Shown here in pieces: positions 52,794-61,511 of a DNA stretch of 64,000 nucleotides; positions within the stretch are counted from its first letter, which is position 1, and each line of letters opens with the position of its first letter. The notes beneath the pieces are model-generated. The model was given only the letters and a program-made list of their open reading frames with translations, did no database searches and was not told where the DNA came from. Position numbers and translations under genes: made by a program. The stretch spans positions 1 to 64,000 of the forward strand of contig JAAZAN010000006.1 of the NCBI GenBank assembly GCA_012514315.1. The letters run 5' to 3'. The stretch is from Chloroflexota bacterium. GTDB taxonomy: Bacteria; Chloroflexota; Anaerolineae; B4-G1.

Positions 52794-54082
52794 TGGGCTG
52801 ACGTCCTTGTACGCTTACCAGTCTCCACTCCGTCGGCTCCGAAGATGACACCGCAGACCGAGACCAGAGATGTACCCTTGGAGTCAGCCGGGCACATGTC
52901 ATAGGCGACACAGTGTCCTCCGACCCCATTCAAAGCGCGCAGCGCGATGTAGATGGGCGGAACCCCGCATACATTGTACTTGTCCCTACTGCGCCGTACA
53001 CTCAGGTGGAACGCCCTGGCATCCCCCGCTTCGATGTGCGCGATCATCTCCATATCGGCCGCTCTGACGCGCGCTCGTCCCATCGCGTCACTCGGCTGCC
53101 CCTGAAACGCCGGCCCAACGTGAGCCAGATCCCCGGCGGCGATCACAATGGCCCGGCGACCGGCGGTGCTGTGTCGCCACGTCTCCACGAGCCGTTCAAT
53201 CCGAGGGTCCTCGGCGGGATCCTGTTCGCCAGAGACGTACGGGGCAAACGACCCACACAGAACGGGCACAACAGGACATGACTTGCCGCCGCGCATATGA
53301 AGAAGCCACACCAGTGCCAGCTCGATCGAATGCTCCACAGAGTGATGCAGTTCGTCACGGAAGACATCACAGGCGTCTGGCAGTTCGCCGAGTGCCTGCG
53401 CGATCCTGTCGACAATCCCCCGATCCGTTTCCAAGACACCCACCGGCGTCGCATAGCTCTGGCGGGTGAGCGTCAGAGTCCCGCCGTCTCCTGCATGGTC
53501 CGTGCCCAATACAAGCGCGACATCGGCGCTCCGAACCAGTTCGGCAGCCCGCCCCCACACCCGAGCGTAGACCTGACCTCCACGTTGATAGTCGATGTGG
53601 GGCGAGATCAGCCCTTGGCCCATTGGGTCGGCCACGACGTCGGCGTCGTCCACTCCGTCCAACAGCGCGTCAAGATACTCAACCAAAGCTCTTGGCTCAT
53701 CGGGGTACGAGAGGCCGGCGACGACCGGCCTCCGATGGGGCGCCTCTCGATAGGCGTCCAGTGCTTGCCGGCGCGCGTGCTCGAAGTGCTCGTTTGCGAG
53801 AAGGCAGGCGTCGTCAAGAGCGGATATGACCTGCTCAATAACCTGTATCGACACGCGGACGCCATAGCGCACCATCAATGAAGCTCGCAGTGCGTCTGTA
53901 TCACGCGTTCCATCGCACAGAATCAGCAGTGGCGCCAGCGGCTGGGGCAATAGCACGTTTTTCGTGCTCAGCCGCAGCGGGTCGCGCAGCAACACAGCCG
54001 GGCGCCCAGACTGGACGATCGGGGTCGCGTCCACGGCCCTGAGCTTCGGCAGGGCTTGAGGCTTCAGCGTTGACTCACTCAT
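52790..54082 (-). CDS. MEMO1-like (AmmeMemoRadiSam system B) protein with N-terminal PqqD-like region
   Basis: A 430-residue protein. Residues about 150-430 form a MEMO1-type fold related to class III dioxygenases, with LISPHIDYQRGG, VLGTDHAGDGG and AAGDLAHVGPAF supplying three probable metal histidines. Residues 15-105 resemble a PqqD-like winged helix (LLPQPLAPLLILCDGTRDTDALRA, then VEQVISALDDACLL-type helix). The companion AMMECR1 and radical SAM genes of the AmmeMemoRadiSam set are not in this window. Its ATG overlaps the dinB stop, and tex follows with a 4-base overlap, so it lies in a repair/RNA operon. Confidence 0.8.
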   Translation of the reverse strand: MSESTLKPQALPKLRAVDATPIVQSGRPAVLLRDPLRLSTKNVLLPQPLAPLLILCDGTRDTDALRASLMVRYGVRVSIQVIEQVISALDDACLLANEHFEHARRQALDAYREAPHRRPVVAGLSYPDEPRALVEYLDALLDGVDDADVVADPMGQGLISPHIDYQRGGQVYARVWGRAAELVRSADVALVLGTDHAGDGGTLTLTRQSYATPVGVLETDRGIVDRIAQALGELPDACDVFRDELHHSVEHSIELALVWLLHMRGGKSCPVVPVLCGSFAPYVSGEQDPAEDPRIERLVETWRHSTAGRRAIVIAAGDLAHVGPAFQGQPSDAMGRARVRAADMEMIAHIEAGDARAFHLSVRRSRDKYNVCGVPPIYIALRALNGVGGHCVAYDMCPADSKGTSLVSVCGVIFGADGVETGKRTRTSAQ

Positions 54083-55208
54083 TCAGTGTGTCGAGAAACG
54101 AAATCTGCGGCGACGGCTCACACAGGTCACGCACCGTGACACCGAGCAAACGCACGGATCGAGCCGGTTCCCAAGTATGAACGAGTAGTCCACGCGCGGC
54201 GCTGAGTATGGTGCGTTCATCGTTCGTGGGAATCGAGAGACGGATCTGCCTGCTCACTGTGGTGAAATCCGGGTACCGAAGCTTGAGCGCGACCGTCCGG
54301 GCTGCCATCCGAGAAGCGCGTAGCCTCCCGGCCACCCGTTCGCACATTTCGGTCAACCGGGCCTCAAGTATGCCTGCATCGACAATATCGTGCTCGAAGG
54401 TCCGTTCCTGTCCCATCGACCGAGGAGTGTGTTCGGTTACGACAGCGCGCTCATCGATTCCACGCGCCATCTGCCAGATCCACTTGCCCCTTTCTCCAAA
54501 CATGTCGCGCAGAGTTGGTTCGGGGACTTCCTGTAGGTCGGCCACCGTCCTGACGCCCAGTCGATCGAGACGCTGCGCAGTGACCGGCCCGACACCCCAC
54601 AGGACGTTCACTGGCAGCGGCGCCAGGAAGCTCGCTCCCTCGCCAGGACGCACCACTGTCAGCCCAGCCGGCTTCTGCCGGTCCGAGGCAACCTTGGCGA
54701 GCAGCTTGTTCGTCGCGACGCCGAGAGACGCCGACAGCCCAACGTCGTCCCAGATGCGCGCCTGCAGCTTTCTGGCGATCTCAATGCCCCCATCCCATTC
54801 CTGAACGTGGTATGTGAGATCCAGAAAGGCCTCATCGATGCTGATGCGTTCCATATGGGCGGACGTCTGGTATAGGATGTCCATCACGCGACGGGCATAC
54901 GATGCGTAGACTGATTGGCGCGGATGGCACACCGTGGCGTGCGGACATAGCGTCAACGCCTGGTACATGGGCATAGCTGAGTGCACGCCGTACGCCCGAG
55001 CCTCGTACGATGCTGCAGCGACTACGCCCCGATGTCGTCCGCCAACCAAGAGTGGCTTGCCCCGTAGGTCCGGCCGTTCGACCTGTTCGACGGAGGCATA
55101 GAACGCGTCCAGGTCCACATGCACGATCGTCCGTGGTCTCTCAGTGGGCACAGCACGAGGCCTCATCGCGGTGGTCTGGGAGGGTGGCGATATGATTGTC
55201 GTGCTCAT
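54075..55208 (-). CDS. dinB: DNA polymerase IV (Y-family)
   Basis: About 377 residues. IVHVDLDAFYASVEQVE carries the first catalytic acidic residue, and RISIDEAFLDLT the second pair. ATNKLLAKVASDRQKP, a helix-hairpin-helix (RLDRLGVRTVADLQEVP) and a little-finger domain follow. The C-terminus QISFLDTLNE may be a beta-clamp-binding motif. It performs error-prone translesion synthesis. ATG 55208 is chosen because the longer frame overlaps the DUF4062 region and lacks homology; ATG 55166 is also possible. No LexA-like box was recognised upstream. Confidence 0.93.
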   Translation of the reverse strand: MSTTIISPPSQTTAMRPRAVPTERPRTIVHVDLDAFYASVEQVERPDLRGKPLLVGGRHRGVVAAASYEARAYGVHSAMPMYQALTLCPHATVCHPRQSVYASYARRVMDILYQTSAHMERISIDEAFLDLTYHVQEWDGGIEIARKLQARIWDDVGLSASLGVATNKLLAKVASDRQKPAGLTVVRPGEGASFLAPLPVNVLWGVGPVTAQRLDRLGVRTVADLQEVPEPTLRDMFGERGKWIWQMARGIDERAVVTEHTPRSMGQERTFEHDIVDAGILEARLTEMCERVAGRLRASRMAARTVALKLRYPDFTTVSRQIRLSIPTNDERTILSAARGLLVHTWEPARSVRLLGVTVRDLCEPSPQISFLDTLNE

Positions 55209-55285
55209 CGTTTCCGGTTGCGACACGTGCAATGGCCAGCAGCGCCTCTCTCCCGGCGCAGGGCAGGGCGCTGCCGCGTGGTGCG

Positions 55286-55852
55286 TCACTCATCCTCCTC
55301 GTGTCGTGGGCGACTGAGAATTACCGCGCTGTCCCCTGCGCCCTGGCGTTCAGTCAGATCGCCGGGTGCATCGACAGGTCGCTTGAGTGCCAGTAACAAG
55401 GCGTCGATCTCGAAAACCTGCAGTCCAAAGAGCTCACCGTTGTCAAGCACAGACTGGATGAGCGATCTTCGCATCTTGGTCTTGAGCTCGACTGACGTCG
55501 AGAACTCCGTCCATTGTGTGTCCGGGTACTGATGCAGCAGGTGCAGCGCTGCCGGAGTGTAGAGACCGCGCTTGCGGTACGCCGTCATCTGACGGCCCGA
55601 GGCGAGGGCCTCGGACCATTCAATCCCCATCGGCGCCGTGAAGTCGGCGCCTAGAAGCATGACATAGAAGTCGCTCGTGTCAATGAACTCCAGAACGTCC
55701 TGAATGTCAGCCCCCAGCGTGGGAGTATGCATGATCTCCCAACCTTCGGAAATCGGGACCTCGGCGACAGTCTGGCCAACCACCTCCCGTTCAGCCACCA
55801 ACTCAGGGCTGCTGCTCACGAACAAACGGATTGCTCTCTTCAAGACCCTCAC
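55286..55852 (-). CDS. stand-alone DUF4062-domain protein
   Basis: A 188-residue cytosolic protein. The N-terminal 100 residues match DUF4062: IRLFVSSSPELVAEREVVGQ, ISEGWEIMHTP, DTSDFYVMLLGADF and GIEWSEALASGR. This domain has a TIR-like fold and is best known at the N-terminus of STAND/NLR-like and other signalling or defence proteins; a free copy is unusual. The C-terminal 80 residues are charged and have no recognised domain. GTG 55852 is chosen, with AGGA 5 bases upstream. It is first in a minus-strand operon with dinB (77 bases away), the MEMO-like gene and tex. Confidence 0.75.
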   Translation of the reverse strand: MRVLKRAIRLFVSSSPELVAEREVVGQTVAEVPISEGWEIMHTPTLGADIQDVLEFIDTSDFYVMLLGADFTAPMGIEWSEALASGRQMTAYRKRGLYTPAALHLLHQYPDTQWTEFSTSVELKTKMRRSLIQSVLDNGELFGLQVFEIDALLLALKRPVDAPGDLTERQGAGDSAVILSRPRHEEDE

Positions 55853-55958
55853 CTCTTTCCTGATGCGCTTGCAGCGTTCGTTGCCGGCCTGTGGAACCAT
55901 CCCACGGGTGCCGGCGCGTGAACGGGACGGATAACACAACAGTGCTCCACACGATGCC

Positions 55959-55987
55959 AGTCTACCGCGTGCAGCGCAAGTCCTCAA
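55959..55987 (-). promoter_or_regulatory. possible promoter for the DUF4062-dinB-MEMO-tex operon
   Basis: Minus strand: TTGAGG (55987-55982), a 17-base spacer and TAGACT (55964-55959). The predicted leader is about 100 bases and contains a potential hairpin built from two GCCGGC blocks and GTGG/CCAC. Confidence 0.45.
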
Positions 55988-56038
55988 GCTGTGGGGACCC
56001 GGGCTGGCCTGCGGGATTCTGAGATCGGCGCCACAGCG

Positions 56039-57058
56039 CTAGAGGTCGGACCGATCGATCATAGCGTGGCGGATGTGAGTCCGATTGTAGGTGTACACTG
56101 TGTGGATCGTTCCATCCCTGGACTCAATGATGGATGGGTATGAGAACTCCCCTGCTCCGGACTCCAGCACACTCTGTGTTCTCCACGTCTCCCCGTTATC
56201 GGCCGATATGAGAAGACTCAATGGCGTGCGGTCGGTGGCTGATGGATTGCACACCAGTGCGATGCGGCCATCCCTGAGTCGGACGGCGTCCAGCCCGCTG
56301 TTCGGGCACTCAACTTCGAGCATTCTCGCCTCACTCCAGGTCCGCCCGAAATCGTCCGAGTCCGTCACGCATACGAAGCCAACGTGCTGCGTAGTGCGCA
56401 TCAGCATCCTCAGCCTGCCGCGTGCATACTCCCATACGGTTGGTTGGATCACACCTGCGTACTGCTGTGGCAGAATGAGTTGCTGATCATCGTCGGCCCA
56501 TGCGGCGCTTACGGGACCCCCAGGCCCTGTCTCCGAAGGGTTCCATCCAGGTGCGGTGATTGGACCGTATCGAGCCCAGCTCCTGCCGCCGTCCGAACTG
56601 ACTTCCACCCAGCAGGTCCAGGATCTCCACGATTCGGCGGAGGTTCCGGATACAATCTCTCCGTTGCTCGCCACGATCGGCTTGTTCTTGGATGGTCCCA
56701 GCAGCCCGGCCGGGAGCAGCTTCGGGTGCGACCAGCTCCGCCCACCGTCACTGGATCGAACAAACGCGCCTGTCCACGCCGGAATGGTCGGTCCAACCTT
56801 GTAGAAGAGCCAGACGACACCATCTGCGTCCCGAAACAGGACAGGATTCCACAGCGGTACGTCGCGCTCATCAATGAGCTTGACAGGAGGACTCCACTCG
56901 CCGTGGTCGAAGGTGGAGGTCCAAATCGCCACATCTGGATGCCCTTCATACGTTCCACCGAACCACGCAGCCAGCAGGCGTCCGTCTGCCGTCTCAACGA
57001 CAGTCGCCGCGTGGCACGAAAGACACTCGCGAGTAGGCGCAGAGATGAACCGATACAT
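56039..57058 (-). CDS. BNR-repeat sialidase-like protein
   Basis: A 339-residue predicted six-bladed beta-propeller. Asp-box repeats are visible as SSDGGRSWS, SSDGGRSWA and SADNGETWR. SCHAATVVETADGRLLAAWFGG and LYKVG-type segments match the BNR_2 exo-alpha-sialidase-like family (PF13088). The classical FRIP motif is not present (FISAPTRECL there instead), so the substrate could be other than sialic acid. No signal peptide is seen, so the protein is probably cytosolic. It is divergent from a GH127-like gene, which points to glycan degradation. Confidence 0.8.
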   Translation of the reverse strand: MYRFISAPTRECLSCHAATVVETADGRLLAAWFGGTYEGHPDVAIWTSTFDHGEWSPPVKLIDERDVPLWNPVLFRDADGVVWLFYKVGPTIPAWTGAFVRSSDGGRSWSHPKLLPAGLLGPSKNKPIVASNGEIVSGTSAESWRSWTCWVEVSSDGGRSWARYGPITAPGWNPSETGPGGPVSAAWADDDQQLILPQQYAGVIQPTVWEYARGRLRMLMRTTQHVGFVCVTDSDDFGRTWSEARMLEVECPNSGLDAVRLRDGRIALVCNPSATDRTPLSLLISADNGETWRTQSVLESGAGEFSYPSIIESRDGTIHTVYTYNRTHIRHAMIDRSDL

Positions 57059-57099
57059 GATGAACGCATACTCCCTTCAGTAGGCTGTATTCGACGAAG

Positions 57100-57128
57100 A
57101 GTATGCCACAGAGTCGCAACCGTGTCAA
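57100..57128 (-). promoter_or_regulatory. promoter for the sialidase-like gene
   Basis: Minus strand: a perfect TTGACA (57128-57123), a 17-base spacer and CATACT (57105-57100). It is back to back with the GH127 promoter, 29 bases away. Confidence 0.7.
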
Positions 57129-57157
57129 AGCGATTCGAGGCGGCGATGGCCCGTGTC

Positions 57158-57186
57158 TTGTACATCCCTATGCCGTGGTCTATAAT
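57158..57186 (+). promoter_or_regulatory. promoter for the GH127-like gene
   Basis: TTGTAC (57158-57163), a 17-base spacer and a perfect TATAAT (57181-57186). An AAAGGAG (57215-57221) lies in the leader, 9 bases before ATG 57231. Confidence 0.72.
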
Positions 57187-57230
57187 GGGCCGTGTCGCTC
57201 AATCGTCACTCCAGAAAGGAGCCAAACCCA

Positions 57231-59117
57231 ATGACCGAACCTGCGCTGCACGATCTGGCCTTCCGGCCCCTGGCCCTGGGAGCCGTTCGCCCCAGGGGTT
57301 GGTTGCTCACCCAGCTTCGGATACAGGCCGATGGGCTCAGTGGTCACCTCGATGAGTTTTGGCCCGACGTCGGGGAGAGTGGATGGATAGGCGGATGTGC
57401 GGAAGGCTGGGAACGAGGTCCGTACTGGCTCGATGGCGTGGTGCCTCTGGCCTTCCTGCTGGACGATGAGACACTGCTCGCTAAGGTGCGGAGATGGGTT
57501 GACTACATCCTGGCGCATCAGCGTGAGGACGGTTGGCTGGGCCCGGTCCAGGACCAGGCAACAGGCAAGTACCGCGCCTACGATCCCTGGCCCACGTACG
57601 TAACGCTGAAGGCACTGACCCAGTACGGCGACGCGACCGGCGATCCCCGCGTTGTGCCGGCAGTGACCCGTTTCCTGCACAGATTGAGTTCTCTCCTCAA
57701 TGAGCAGCCGCTGTTCGACTGGGGATGGGTTCGCTGGGCGGATCTGGCGCTCACGATTCACTGGCTCTTCGACCGTACGGGCGAGAGCTGGCTGCTGGAT
57801 CTGGCAAGCAGAGTGCGTTCGCAGGGCTTCGATTGGGGCGCCCACTTCGCTGACTTCCCCCATACGCAGCGGACGGCGCCTGACGGATGCACACTGATCA
57901 CGCATGTTGTGAACAACGCGATGGCCATCAAACAACCGGGGGTCTGGTACCGCCAATCGGGCGATACCCGCGATCGCGCCGCAGCACATACCATCACCGA
58001 GGCGCTCGACACGTATCACGGTCAAGTCACGGGAGTCTTCACCGGTGACGAGCATCTCGCAGGCAAGAACCCGTCACAGGGCACTGAGCTCTGCGCCGTC
58101 GTCGAGATGATGTTCTCGCTGGAGACGCTGATCAGTCATCTCGGCGACCTGCAGCTGGCAGATCGACTGGAGCGCATCGCCTTCAACGCGCTCCCAGCCA
58201 CTTTCAAGCCAGACATGTGGGCCCATCAATACGATCAACAGGCCAATCAGGTGCTGTGCAGGGTCGCTGACGACCGCATCTACACCAGCAATGGACCCGA
58301 TGCCAACATCTTCGGACTGGAACCGAACTACGGCTGCTGCACTGCAAACATGCACCAGGGATGGCCGAAATTCGCCTCGCATTTGTGGATGGCCACGCCG
58401 GACGGCGGGCTCGTGGCGGCATCGTACGCCCCATCGGAGGTCGCGACGCGGATCCGTGATGCGAACGTTCGGGTCACACTGGATACCGAGTACCCCTTCT
58501 CGGAGGATCTGTCGTTCTCTATCAGGACGGATCGGGAGGTCGTCTTTCCACTACGTTTCCGCATCCCGGTCTGGACGGAAGGAGCCACAATCTCAGTAGA
58601 CGGTAGCGCGCGGATCCCGGTTCAGGCGGGCACAGTCCACACGTTGACTTCACTCTGGGGACGTGGGGATGCGAATGTGATCGAACTGCACCTGCCCATG
58701 CCAGTGACGGTTGAGTCGCGTTTCCACGGAAGCGCGGCCGTGGTACGCGGGCCGTTAGTGTTCAGCCTGAAGGTAGGGGAGGACTGGCGGCTGGTGGGCG
58801 GTGAGTTGCCACACGGCGATTGGGAGGTCTACCCCACATCGGCGTGGAACTACGCGCTGCGCGTGGATCGCTCAGACCCGGCCCGATCCGTGCGGTTCGA
58901 GCGACGACCCATGGGCGACGCTCCCTTCTCGCCCGACGGTGCACCGATTGTCGCCCACGTACAAGGATGTCGCGTTGCGGGGTGGACGCTTGAGCATAAC
59001 GCGGCAGGCGTCCCACCTTGGAGTCCGGTCGACTGTTCTGGACCGCTGGAGAATCTGGAGTTGATCCCCTATGGCTGCACAAGCCTTCGAGTGACCGAAT
59101 TTCCAACGATCGGGTGA
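57231..59117 (+). CDS. GH127-like (DUF1680) glycoside hydrolase
   Basis: A 628-residue protein of the beta-L-arabinofuranosidase (GH127/DUF1680) group. The (alpha/alpha)6 barrel begins at GWLLTQLRIQADGL and contains ESGWIGG, the GTELCAVVEMMFS Glu/Cys segment near residue 285 and NYGCCTANMHQGWPKF near 368, which supply the zinc-thiolate cysteines and glutamate of the family. A C-terminal beta-sandwich follows. It should release terminal furanosides or related sugars. No signal peptide is seen, so oligosaccharides would be cut after import. ATG 57231 is set by its ribosome-binding site and promoter. Confidence 0.88.
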   Translation: MTEPALHDLAFRPLALGAVRPRGWLLTQLRIQADGLSGHLDEFWPDVGESGWIGGCAEGWERGPYWLDGVVPLAFLLDDETLLAKVRRWVDYILAHQREDGWLGPVQDQATGKYRAYDPWPTYVTLKALTQYGDATGDPRVVPAVTRFLHRLSSLLNEQPLFDWGWVRWADLALTIHWLFDRTGESWLLDLASRVRSQGFDWGAHFADFPHTQRTAPDGCTLITHVVNNAMAIKQPGVWYRQSGDTRDRAAAHTITEALDTYHGQVTGVFTGDEHLAGKNPSQGTELCAVVEMMFSLETLISHLGDLQLADRLERIAFNALPATFKPDMWAHQYDQQANQVLCRVADDRIYTSNGPDANIFGLEPNYGCCTANMHQGWPKFASHLWMATPDGGLVAASYAPSEVATRIRDANVRVTLDTEYPFSEDLSFSIRTDREVVFPLRFRIPVWTEGATISVDGSARIPVQAGTVHTLTSLWGRGDANVIELHLPMPVTVESRFHGSAAVVRGPLVFSLKVGEDWRLVGGELPHGDWEVYPTSAWNYALRVDRSDPARSVRFERRPMGDAPFSPDGAPIVAHVQGCRVAGWTLEHNAAGVPPWSPVDCSGPLENLELIPYGCTSLRVTEFPTIG

Positions 59118-59168
59118 CGGAGGGGCGGAGCCACCCGGCTGCACAGAATCGCGTTGCAGGAGGTGAAT

Positions 59169-60356
59169 ATGGCGAATGATCTGAAGCAGCGAACAGTTGA
59201 AGTCGTCGATGAGCTGGGCGAGCTGCTGATCTCCATCTCCGACGAGATACATCGGAATCCGGAAGTAGGGTTCAGGGAGTTCAAGGCAGCGTCGCTGCTG
59301 ACGCGGACGCTGCGGGACCGTGGGTTCCTGATCGACGAAGGCGTCGCCAGTATGGAGACCGCGTTCGTCGCCAGGTTTGACAGTCGCGCCCCAGGCCCAG
59401 TGATCGCCTTCCTTGCCGAGTACGACGCGCTGGAGGGACTCGGACACGCCTGTGGACACAACCTCATCGCCGCCTCGGCTCTCGGCGCTGGAATCGCCGC
59501 TGCCTCCGCACTATCCGAGTTGGACGGCAGCATCCTGGTCATTGGCACGCCTGCTGAGGAGTCGGGGGGCGGAAAGGTGCTGATGGTGGAGGCCGGGGTC
59601 TTTGAGCAAGTGGACGTGGCGTTGATGGTGCATCCGTCAACCGAAAGCGGCACGTTCAAACCGTCTCTCAGTTGTTACCAGGTCGAGCTCGAGTTCCGTG
59701 GCAAGTCGGCCCACGCCGCTGTCAGCCCGGATGCTGGAGTGAATGCACTGGATGCCATCATTTTGACGTTCTCGAGTCTGAACGCGATGCGGCAGCATCT
59801 GCGGGATGATGCTCGCATCCACGGGATCATCACGCACGGCGGCGATATGCCCAACGTCGTGCCTGACTACGCTGCCGCCCAATTCTACGTCCGCGCCAGC
59901 GATACCGCGTATACTGAAGTGGTGTTCGATCGGTTGATCGCTTGCGCCGAGGGAGCTGCGCGCGCCACCGGTGCGCGGCTCGAGTATCGTGAGTACGGGC
60001 CGCGCTATGAAGCCAGGCTCCCCAATCGCGTGCTCGCTGAGTTGATGGCCGCCAACATGCGGGCGCTTGACCTGGAGCTCACCGACTGGAGCACGCAGAG
60101 AATCAGGATGGGCTCGTCGGACATTGGCAACGTTAGCCAGGTCATTCCGGCGCTGCACCCATATATCGACATCGGTTCGCCAGAGGTAAAGGCGTCTCAC
60201 ACGGTCGAGTTCCGGGAGGCCGCCGCTTCTCCAAGAGCTCATGTCGCCCTACTGGACGCCGCCAAAGCTCTAGCAATGACAACGATCGACCTTCTCAGTG
60301 AGCCTGACCTGATGGACCAGGTCAGACAGGAGTTCAGAGTGCAGAAGTCCCGGTAA
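59169..60356 (+). CDS. M20-family amidohydrolase (AbgB/ACY1L2-like)
   Basis: A 395-residue metallo-amidohydrolase of the M20D group. It shows IHRNPEVGFREFKAASLL, FLAEYDALEGLGHACGHN with metal ligands, GTPAEESGGGKVLM (catalytic Glu and ligand), a dimerisation lid (YQVELEFRGKSAHAAVSPD) and MGSSDIGNVSQVIPALHPYI, all as in p-aminobenzoyl-glutamate hydrolase subunit B and ACY1-like 2. It would hydrolyse an amide or dipeptide-like bond; the substrate is unknown. AGGAGGTGA lies 5 bases before ATG 59169. It follows the GH127 gene by 51 bases. Confidence 0.87.
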   Translation: MANDLKQRTVEVVDELGELLISISDEIHRNPEVGFREFKAASLLTRTLRDRGFLIDEGVASMETAFVARFDSRAPGPVIAFLAEYDALEGLGHACGHNLIAASALGAGIAAASALSELDGSILVIGTPAEESGGGKVLMVEAGVFEQVDVALMVHPSTESGTFKPSLSCYQVELEFRGKSAHAAVSPDAGVNALDAIILTFSSLNAMRQHLRDDARIHGIITHGGDMPNVVPDYAAAQFYVRASDTAYTEVVFDRLIACAEGAARATGARLEYREYGPRYEARLPNRVLAELMAANMRALDLELTDWSTQRIRMGSSDIGNVSQVIPALHPYIDIGSPEVKASHTVEFREAAASPRAHVALLDAAKALAMTTIDLLSEPDLMDQVRQEFRVQKSR

Positions 60357-60453
60357 GGACGCCAGTCGCGAGACACCCACTGCCGACCCAACGGGGCGGC
60401 TCACACGTGTACCTGACATCGAGGAGTTCGGAGACAGAATTGAGCTGCGAGAG

Positions 60454-61212
60454 TCACAGCGCTGCGATGAGATCCTCGCTTGACACGCTCGGGCACCAGA
60501 ACTTCTCAATGAACCCGACGACCAGTTGGGTGCCTTCGTCATGGCTGACGTATGGCGGCTTAGCAGGATTGTACATCGCGTCGGTCAGATCCCGCACAAG
60601 CGCAACCGGAACGCCCCAGCGCACCATCTGCTTGATCCCGAAGCCGCGATTGAGGATGCACATATTAGTGTGCACGCCGACGTAAAGCAGGCGACGGATG
60701 TTCCTCTTGATGATGATGCTGTACACCTGCTGTCCTTCATCAGTTATGAAATCCTGATCTTCGTCGATGTGGATGGCGCGATGCTGCCGATGCCATACGC
60801 GATACTCCACAGTCTCCTTCGTGTCACATCCTCTGTCCGAGTCATCGATGGGAAGAGGGGGATCGATGTGTTCCCGTTCCTCAGGCAGCGGCACCCGAGG
60901 CGCCTCCCACACACGCTCCCGGGCCTGATTGCCCGCGTAGAAGTCCATCGTGTCGGACGGGCTGTGGATGATGAGCACACCTCTGCCACGAGCGGCCTGC
61001 AGCAGCTCGTTTATCCGGGCGGCCATCGCGTCCACACGCTCCTCCGCTCCGCGACACCAGTGCTGATCCCATACGTCGCAGACGAGTATTCCTACAGCTC
61101 GAGCAGGAATCACATCCTCACCAGTCAGCGTGCGCCACACAGCGCGGCCACCATCATCTCTTGTGAGCTCCTGCCTTCGCAAGCGGAGTGTTAGCATTTC
61201 GAGAGTCGACAA
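60454..61212 (-). CDS. isochorismatase-like cysteine hydrolase
   Basis: About 252 residues. AVGILVCDVWDQHWC carries the catalytic Asp, and VGVHTNMCILNR the nucleophilic Cys; a Lys between them is in IIKRNIRRLL. The family hydrolyses isochorismate, nicotinamide or other amides; the long insert (DPPLPIDDSDRGCDTKETVE) makes a nicotinamidase assignment unsafe. TTG 61212 is the favoured start, with AGGAGGT 6 bases upstream; the later ATG 61197 lacks a close ribosome-binding site. It is convergent with the M20 gene and has its own promoter upstream. Confidence 0.78.
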   Translation of the reverse strand: MSTLEMLTLRLRRQELTRDDGGRAVWRTLTGEDVIPARAVGILVCDVWDQHWCRGAEERVDAMAARINELLQAARGRGVLIIHSPSDTMDFYAGNQARERVWEAPRVPLPEEREHIDPPLPIDDSDRGCDTKETVEYRVWHRQHRAIHIDEDQDFITDEGQQVYSIIIKRNIRRLLYVGVHTNMCILNRGFGIKQMVRWGVPVALVRDLTDAMYNPAKPPYVSHDEGTQLVVGFIEKFWCPSVSSEDLIAAL

Positions 61213-61356
61213 TAAACTACCTCCTGAGTGCCTTCCTGTGTCGCACGACCTTGTTCGCATACGTCATTTGAATCTGCCCCGCATCCCCAGAGCTGGCTCC
61301 AACGCGAGGCGGCTCAATGAAGAGCGAGACCGACCCGGTCTGCCCAACAGTCGAGA

Positions 61357-61384
61357 AGTATAGCGGCGAATCAAGGCAAGTCAA
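61357..61384 (-). promoter_or_regulatory. promoter for the isochorismatase-like gene
   Basis: Minus strand: TTGACT (61384-61379), a 16-base spacer and TATACT (61362-61357). The leader to TTG 61212 would be about 140 bases. Confidence 0.6.
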
Positions 61385-61403
61385 GGACTCGAACTCCAGC
61401 ACA

Positions 61404-61453
61404 CAGCGCATCCGCCGGGCAGGAGTCAATCCTGCCGCACGACGGATGCGCTG
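61404..61453. repeat. bipartite hairpin between solute-binding-protein and isochorismatase genes
   Basis: CAGCGCATCCG (61404-61414) pairs perfectly with CGGATGCGCTG (61443-61453), and inside them GGCAGGA (61418-61424) pairs with TCCTGCC (61430-61436). It lies 58 bases after the stop of the solute-binding-protein gene on the minus strand. No T-run follows, so it may be a transcript 3'-end stabiliser rather than a simple terminator. Confidence 0.65.
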
Positions 61454-61511
61454 CTCTGCGAAGGTCCAGTCGGGCTGCCGGTGTCCTGACGATGGCGTCA
61501 ACCGGTAGCTA

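Noticed and set aside
56384-57355. Open frame of 323 codons crossing the sialidase-like gene and the divergent promoters
   Set aside because: It runs through two promoters and overlaps the GH127 start; composition and lack of motifs indicate a shadow.
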